In this document: positions 57,906-64,000 of the stretch, piece after piece | Numbering within the stretch: the first letter of the stretch is position 1 | Layout of the letters: every line of letters begins with the position of its first letter | Assembly: GCA_947000775.1 (NCBI GenBank) | Contig: CAMQGK010000399.1 | Coordinates: forward strand, 2,596,501-2,660,500 | DNA length: 64,000 bases | Source of the DNA: Pterois miles | Lineage: Eukaryota > Chordata > Actinopteri > Perciformes > Scorpaenidae | Direction of reading: 5' to 3' | Position numbers and translations under genes: made by a program | The notes under the pieces: generated by a model | The model's database searches: none | What the model saw: only the letters and a program-made list of their open reading frames with translations | Told to the model about the DNA's origin: nothing

Positions 57906-59572
57906 AGCTGTACTGACTTTTTGTTGATTTCAGTTGGAGTGACAGCAAGTGACCGTATAGGAAACTATGTCGTTAGCTCAGCACTTGTATTTATGTAGTG
58001 TTCAAACATTCGTATGTATGGACAGCCCATACCATCCTCTCCGTGCCACCCAGGAGCACATCCACAGCCGTTTTTTCTTTCTTTTCATTTTCTTTTCGCA
58101 ACACAAGACCACCATGATTGGTCGTCATCAAACATGTAGTATTTCCAGTCACCTGACCAAGATGCTGCAAGACTTAATGTCACTGTGATCCTTAGATCTG
58201 ACACGGTGACTATCGTTAAAGACAAAAATATTGTGTAGTCTACTACCAGCATAACACAAACAGTAAGAGCACCAAAGTACCAGATTTTCACAGCCCACTT
58301 GTAGTTTAATTCCCAGATGAAACCAAAACTAATGAGAAAACAAAGGTGTGTGTTGGTGGGTGGTTGGATGTGGGTTTGTTAATGGGGTTGCCAACTGGAT
58401 GTGGCCCATGTGTGATTTGTCGCTGAATCAGACCCAGGACACCCCCAGAAGGCTTAACAGTAAATTCAAGTCGTTACACTCTGCCTCTCAACGCTGAAGA
58501 GGCCTTTTGTGATTTACGCTGGAAACATTAACTTCAGAAACAGTTACTGGACGTGTATTCTTCAGCCACTGCAGAAAAAGCAGCTGAACGAATACACATG
58601 CAAGGTATTTGCTCTTTTATGTTATATATCATCCAGCGCAGAGAGTCCAGCTCCTCTGAGCCCTATAATGAGACTGTTGACATTACCCTGGAAAATGACC
58701 GCCTGGAGATAACAATAGAGCTGAGCACGGTAACTATGGAAAGTGAAAGGATACAGTGCACGTGTCAAACAGCCATGGTAAATGCATAGGGAACCAGGAA
58801 CCGGCGCTGAGAGCACCGTCATCGTTTCCACCAAATCCAGGTTCTCACACTTTTACTGGTCCATGTGTCTGGGTGTGGTGCCATCCAGCTGCTGGGGCTT
58901 TCTTTGTGACCAAATGTGCGCCGACCGTGCAGTTAGTTGCCCTGGTGACCGTTCATATGGGACGGTGAGGGAGGTGGGTCCAATAAACACATCCAAGTAA
59001 CGTATGAACGAAATTCTCGGCATTGTTTCAAAACTGTTTTTTTTTTTTTTTTTTTTTGTTACACTTTCGTCAGTCTTTTTCATGTTCTGTGCTAAAATAT
59101 CTCACATCTGTCCCATTTCTCTTGCAAAAGTAAGCGGTTCACCATGGAATAAAAGTGGTCGACCAAAAAAATGTTAATTGTCGTATGGCATTTCGGTATA
59201 AATAGGCACTGAAACGCTGTCGGATCTAATTTACAAAGAGAAGAAGTATGCATGTGTCTGAAAGCAAAGTCTCAGACAATATAATTTTCCTCTGAGTTTT
59301 AGGGGAAAAACCTCAATTTGTATTTCATAATTGGGGCATTGCAGCAGTCTATTCTGAACCTGCTTTACTCAGCACTGTTGGCATCTTGGAAAAGAATGCC
59401 AGACCTCTCGTCCTATCATACCTTATAATTTTATGCATCAGTGTATTTCCCCACACAGTTCGGGCCGTTCGGAGGCGTTCAGTGCATGTGTTTTACTGGA
59501 GAGGAGATGGTTGACAGATATCTGAGACGTCAGACGGTGTCACGTTAGGAAGCTCGTTGGATTTTATAGCGG
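57906..59572. other. Unassigned non-coding DNA with one weak exon candidate
   Basis: No repeat recognised except a T run at 59039-59057. Within it, 58638-58730 could be a short exon and is listed separately. Confidence 0.4.
58638..58730 (+). other. Weak candidate coding exon
   Basis: An AG acceptor (TTATATATCATCCAG) precedes an open frame of 31 codons, RRESSSSEPYNETVDITLEN followed by DRLEITIELST, then a GTAACT donor-like sequence. The composition is protein-like (Glu, Asp, Thr, alternating hydrophobic), unlike surrounding random frames, and the frame stays open on both sides (58553-58789). I do not recognise the protein, no partner exon is visible, and a chance frame is at least as likely. 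Confidence 0.2.
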
Positions 59573-59998
59573 TATTAAAGGTCCCATATCGCGCTCGTTC
59601 TCGGGTTCATACTTTTATGTTTCTACTAGAACATGTTTACATGCTGTAATGTTAAAAAAAAAAACACTTTATTGTTCTCATACTGTCTACCTGGATATAC
59701 CTGTATTTCTGAAGTGCTCCGTTTTACTGCATTTCAACTGAACTGCAACGGAAACGCGTTGCTAGGCGACAGTTTGGGTCCTTGTGTACTTCCTGTCAGC
59801 TAAAGTCATTCACATACACTGCAACAGGAAACGAACTTGGACACATATCGAATGTTTGTGTTTGTGAAAAGGTCTAAATATTGTTCATTTGTGACATCAC
59901 AAATGGACAGAGAGCTTGTTTCAGAAGCAGTTTCTGAAAACGGGCTGTGTGTTTTTCCAATGAGCATTTTGACACTTTCACAGTATTTACATAGCATC
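59573..59998 (+). mobile_element. TTAAAGGTCCCATAT-type transposon-like repeat
   Basis: It starts ATTAAAGGTCCCATATCGCG, the TTAAAGGTCCCATATTG-like start common in fishes. It continues with GGAAACGCGTTGCTAGGCGA and, to the right, TTTTGACACTTTCACAGTAT. The inverted right end is not found. A TTAA at the left boundary would fit a piggyBac-type target but is not proof. Confidence 0.6.
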
Positions 59999-60099
59999 TG
60001 AATTAAAATATAGTACTAGTAGTAGTAGTGGAGGTGGACAATATGGATCAAATGTTCTAACACGCTTTATGTGTTTCTCTACCATACTGCCGTTATATG

Positions 60100-60421
60100 T
60101 TGTGATTTAGTTAATTTGTCAATCAAGACTATTCTAAGGCAAGTTTCAAGTAATTTGAGAGAAGTCCAAGATGAGTCTCAAGTCCAAGTCAATTTCCAAG
60201 TTAAAGTCCATTGAGGGAAGTCCATATCAGGTCTCAAGTCATTTGTCACCAGCCTGAATTTAGTGTGAAAGCCAGTTGTCAAGTGTTTCAGAGAAGGTAT
60301 CAAGTCACTCGAGACAGTCCAATTGGAGCCCAAAGTCAGCCATTTGATTAAGTTTTAAGTCCATCGAGTCCAAGCCTCAAGTCTGTCAGAGAAAATATGA
60401 AGTGTCTCATGTCCAATCAGG
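60100..60421 (+). repeat. CAAGTC-rich degenerate repeat
   Basis: Words such as TCAAGTCCAAGTCAATTTCC, CTCAAGTCATTTG, CAAGTCACTCGAGACAGTCC recur at about 20-40 base spacing. A known type of fish repeat interior, degenerate. Confidence 0.65.
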
Positions 60422-60423
60422 AG

Positions 60424-60705
60424 AAGTGAACGCCAGGTGGGAGGGGGGAAAAGAAAGAAGAAGGAGGAAAAAAGGGATAAAAAGGGGAGGGGGAAGGAGG
60501 AAAATGGGGGGGGGAGGAGGGGGGGGGGGGGGGGAGATAAAAAAAGTGAGGGAAGAGGGGGGGGGGGGGGAAGAGAGGAGGGGGGAGGGGAGAAAGAAGA
60601 AGAAAAGTATATTCAAGGGGGGGGAGCATGCAGGCAGGAATATGAAGTGTCTGAAAGAGAGGGAGGAATAGTTCAAAAAAAAGAAAGGAAAAAAAAAAAA
60701 AAAAC
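60424..60705 (+). repeat. Polypurine tract with poly-G runs
   Basis: Almost all purine on the plus strand. 60450-60600 has very few pyrimidines. It contains G runs at about 60506-60514, 60521-60534 and 60559-60570, and A runs near the right end. Overlapping 89-103-codon frames are low-complexity artefacts. Confidence 0.95.
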
Positions 60706-61659
60706 ATGTCCAGATTGACAGATGTCACAGCAAGTCTTTATAAGCAAATCACTAGTCAAAATGTAATTCTTTCAGGTCTGATTGTGGTCTACAAATAGAG
60801 TCTTGGTGCGAACCTCCAGAGGCTCACATAGAGGTTGAGCCTTTCCTCTTAACTCTGAATAACCGTCTGAGGGAATATGACAAGCAACCAGTCCAGAAAG
60901 AAACATGTTACCTGGATACCAGCGATAAAGTCACTCACTCTCACTACTGACTGGAATAGTTGGCCCTTTTCATAGCTATTCAAAAACGGACCATTCTGCA
61001 AAAATATGTATTTGCATTTCCCAAAATTGCATGGGGGTCTGTGGGTTTTGGAAAGGCCACATGGGTAAGTTTTTATATTGCTTGTACTATATGTTTGCTT
61101 GTAATTTGTAGCAAGCATGCTTAATATGTTGCAGTCAGAACATATTTTTATGGCTCAAATGCAAATAGGTATTTGCAAACTGGTTTTATGTGCCACTAGA
61201 GATTACCTCTGAAACACATCCTGCAGAAAACATCTTGACACCAGACAAACAGCCAAAATATTTCAAAGATCACAGAGGTCTCCCAGTGTAAATGTAAACA
61301 TTTTGAGATGTATTTTACATAGTGTGGGTCATTAATACTTTATACCTGCTGTTCGTCATGTATTGGCTCCAGTAAAGCATCACAGCAAGGGAAATATAAC
61401 CTGCAGCATGCTGGCACCTCTCCATTGTGCTAAGGTCCCATATTTACAACCTGCTGCTGCAGCTTCGGCCCGCTCAGCCCCCCAACATAACGTGCCTCTT
61501 CCCAGATTTACACCGAGCCTCCTCCCTGAGGTCCTGGTCTGAGCTTTGCTCTTGGACCACAAACTGCTGCTGGGGAACAGCCGAGGCCAGTTAGAGCAAA
61601 CTTCAGTACCTCAGAGTGCGACATGTGGAGTTGTGTTACTATGATATGAACAGCCAGCC
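60706..61659. other. Unassigned non-coding DNA
   Basis: Nothing recognised. Confidence 0.4.
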
Positions 61660-61860
61660 CCGTCTTACTAATTAGTGTATGAAAGGCTCAGAGCTAGTGA
61701 TGGAGAATAAAAAGTGAGAAAGGCTGACACGCAAAACACGCAAAAAGCTGTCACACAGCATCAACCCTGTGGCTTGAAGTGACGTGAAAAGCCTAAAATG
61801 CGGCAGGCCGTATGTCTATAAAATGACAAATGATTTCTACGCCTTCCCATGAGGTCAGGA
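61660..61860 (+). repeat. Family R-related end fragment
   Basis: CTTACTAATTAGTGTATGAA, CTTGAAGTGACGTGAAAAGC and TTTCTACGCCTTCCCATGA correspond to 52828-52850 and 53495-53580 in the composite repeat. Confidence 0.5.
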
Positions 61861-62150
61861 TGAAGCAGCTAATGATGTGTACCACTGAAAATGGTCAGTA
61901 CTGCCTGGAGAGCACAACTCTATAAGAAGCAGGAGTAGTTTATTACTTATCACCTGGTATAACATCATTCAAACCTGTCACCGCTGTTATTGAAGTTTCA
62001 TTGGCTTTTGCCAGTTTGCTTTTTTTTTCTAAGAACTTCTCTTAAATCAGAATAATCAGTAGGGATAACGTGTCATACTGCAATAATAATAACAATACTA
62101 ATAATATGCCTTTGTATAACAATTTTCAAAACAAGGTATCATAGTGCTTC
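61861..62150. other. Unassigned non-coding DNA
   Basis: A short AAT-like run at 62082-62107. Otherwise nothing. Confidence 0.4.
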
Positions 62151-62470
62151 ATTTAAGGGATAATGTATAGCGAGCCAGTCATTGTTGTGAAAGAAACCCC
62201 AAAAGGGTAATGCCCTATTATATCACCCTGAAGGGGTTTATTTCACAACAGTGACACGTTAGCTGTACATTATCCCTCTTATGACTTGACCACTTACTTA
62301 GGAAATCAATAATTTGACACAAAAATGATCCTCCAGAGTCCAACATAAGAATGGCGCCCATGGCAACGGTCTGTTATTTCTTTATAACAAACCGTTGCTG
62401 CGGGTGCAGTTCTGATATAAAACGCTGTGACTGACCAATCAGAATGGAGTATTCAACAAAGATGTGTAAT
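62151..62470 (+). mobile_element. Palindromic transposon-like repeat, copy 1
   Basis: Two 44-base arms (62157-62200 and 62233-62276) are complementary at 37 of 44 positions, with a 32-base loop. A second hairpin follows: CAACGGTCTGTTAT (62364-62377) and ATAACAAACCGTTG (62384-62397), one mismatch, 6-base loop. The sequence GAAACCCC/GGGGTTTATTTCACAACA is a pattern I know from a fish DNA transposon. No frame is present. Confidence 0.75.
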
Positions 62471-63874
62471 AAAGAGAAATAACACATTCCAATAACAATT
62501 TAGACAACACAAAGGTACATAAAGCTGTCCTAAACTAATCTGAGGACTTAGAAACAGATGGGGCACTGAAAGTGATTTTGCATTATTTATCACAGTTAAA
62601 CCGAAGACTTGTTTCTTTGGTTTCCATGCTTGGCTCCTCTCAGCTGAAAGGTTGCGCTGCGTCCAAACTTAACATGGGAACAATGCAGTATTCAACACTA
62701 CCTCAATGAGGTGTTTCAACTTCCAACCAGCCTCATAGTTCACATCAACAAAGAGAGAAGAGCTGCCAATTTTATGGCTAAAAAATGTCAAGCTGCTGTG
62801 GATGTTTTTCTTTTCTCCAACGAGCATGTTGCCTCCATCAAAGTGCTGGAGAAGCTTTAGCTGATGAATGATCTGACAGGGATAAACACTACCTCATCAA
62901 ATGTTAATAAATCACATCCTCAACTTGATGCACATGCTAAATGAATTAATGTAACCTGAAGGTTTCATAATTTTCGTCCCTTTGACTCTCACAAAGCTGA
63001 AAGCTGCACACTATTGCTCTGCTCTATCAAAAATAACAGAAACCCTAAAAGCGGCGCACGATCCAATCGGATGCTGTAAATTAATCGGTCATTTATTTTG
63101 GAATTCAACCCTTTCTTTGGTTTCAGTTGCTTATTAGCCACAGCTTTACTTTAATGCCTGGCTTGGCGGACTCCAGCACAGCGCCCTCACAATCAAATTG
63201 GAAACAGACTTTTAACTTCTGCCTTTCATACAAAAGATACGTGACTCTGCAGGTTGTTTTCCTTTCTTTTCTGCAAAGCAAAGATCTTTTATAACCTGCT
63301 GTTGAATACTGATTTGATAACAATGGCTGTGTAATGCTCTGTAATCCGTGAAGTTTTCCTTCCTCCGTGAAACATGCAAAGTCATGACCTCAATATGGTG
63401 CTCGTGTGGTGTTTTAAAGCCTCCTGCTGTGTGAGCCTATCAAGGAAAATGTTCCTAAAAAGCAGAATGCTAAATGTGATCAGGTAGTACACACCACTAC
63501 CACCGAGCGTCAGTCTTTCTTATAAAATCTTACATGCATGTATTATTACTAATAGTTTTTAGTTTTTTATCATAGGAAGAGAGAGAAAAAACATTTTTAT
63601 CCTCTGTTATCCTATGCGTAGTCAAACCCGATTCCACTGCTATCAAGCCGTTAAATCTGTTATTGCTCACTATAAGCCTCACAGATGTGGGTCATTAAGG
63701 CCCTACTACGCCTATTTTTGCTGTAAAAGTTGTTTTGAAAGTTTTGAACACAGACAAAATAGATTCTCTGTTGTCGTCTTTTATTTGTTCTTTCAGTGAT
63801 CGACCATGTGAATAGATGATAAAACCTACTAGTGGGTGTAGCAGGCCCCCTCTGACCCACATCTATGAGGCGTA
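62471..63874. other. Unassigned non-coding DNA
   Basis: No gene or repeat recognised. 62990-63260 looks unique and contains TAATTA/ATTAATCGG-type words, but there is no direct sign of function. Confidence 0.4.
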
Positions 63875-63875
63875 T

Positions 63876-64000
63876 AAGTAAGGGATAATGCACAGTGAGC
63901 TGGTCGTTGTTGTGGCCCGCTAGCTGTACATTATCGCGCTTATTACATGACTACTTACTTTAAAAAATCAATAATTTGACACAAAAACGGTCTTCCAGAG
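63876..64000 (+). mobile_element. Palindromic repeat, copy 2, runs off the window
   Basis: AAGTAAGGGATAATGCACAG, GAGCTGGTCGTTGTTGTGG, GCTAGCTGTACATTATC, then CAATAATTTGACACAAAAAC match copy 1 with the centre of the hairpin (about 55 bases) deleted. The right end lies beyond the window. Confidence 0.75.

Noticed and set aside
60402..60728. Gly/Arg/Lys-rich and Pro/Phe-rich frames
   Set aside because: Artefacts of the polypurine tract on both strands.

Overview
The window is non-coding DNA from a bony fish, most likely a spiny-rayed teleost (percomorph). The evidence is the set of interspersed repeats I recognise: a tRNA-headed SINE with an ATGG tail, LINE 3' ends ending in TTATC repeats, hAT-like terminal repeats, and families with the TTAAAGGTCCCATAT and TTAAAAGAATAGTTC type starts. 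Long CA/GT, ATCC and other satellite tracts and the absence of any dense or long open reading frame fit the same picture. I found no complete protein-coding gene, rRNA, tRNA gene, CRISPR array or bacterial/viral operon. The longest open frames (268 and 274 codons near 46.2-47.0 kb) are simple translations of an ATCC satellite. The window is probably a large intron or an intergenic desert.

Layout. 0-12 kb: two SINE copies in opposite orientation that share an extra 3' extension (729-1118 and 3346-3728), a second tRNA-like SINE (8.35 kb), a truncated LINE reverse transcriptase (8.68-9.20 kb), and a repeat rich in AAAGTAC motifs (10.5-11.0 kb). 12-22 kb: a repeat whose interior has expanded into a GCCATCTTG array (14.1-14.8 kb), hairpin-bearing transposon remnants (16.8-17.7 kb), a SINE (18.1 kb) and a 55-bp minisatellite (20.4-21.4 kb). 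22-32 kb: a DNA-transposon copy with a SINE nested in it (23.1-23.8 kb), a decayed LINE C-terminus nested in another repeat (25.6-26.0 kb), a 13-bp CpG-rich array (27.7-28.0 kb), and a 321-bp segment nearly identical to one 2.5 kb away and flanked by perfect 85-bp direct repeats (28.7-29.3 and 31.3-31.7 kb). 32-46 kb: a repeat with an internal ~68-bp tandem array (32.7-33.1 kb), a second 55-bp minisatellite in a related transposon context (34.5-35.4 kb), a short TIR element (37.4-37.7 kb), a cluster of one DNA-transposon family (39-41 kb) and an AT-rich degenerate array (45.3-46.1 kb). 46-64 kb: the ATCC satellite, SINEs with intact target-site duplications (49.0 and 52.5 kb), a 99-bp GT run (56.5 kb), a polypurine/poly-G tract (60.4-60.7 kb) and two copies of a palindromic repeat (62.2 kb and the right window edge).

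Two families recur so often that I give them working names. Family T is a DNA-transposon-like repeat with AGGGCTGTCAA-type ends. Family R is a repeat containing CCTAAACCTAACCAAGTAG. Strand signs for repeats give orientation relative to these reference readings. Family assignments rest on remembered sequence patterns and on copy-to-copy comparison inside the window, not on a database search.
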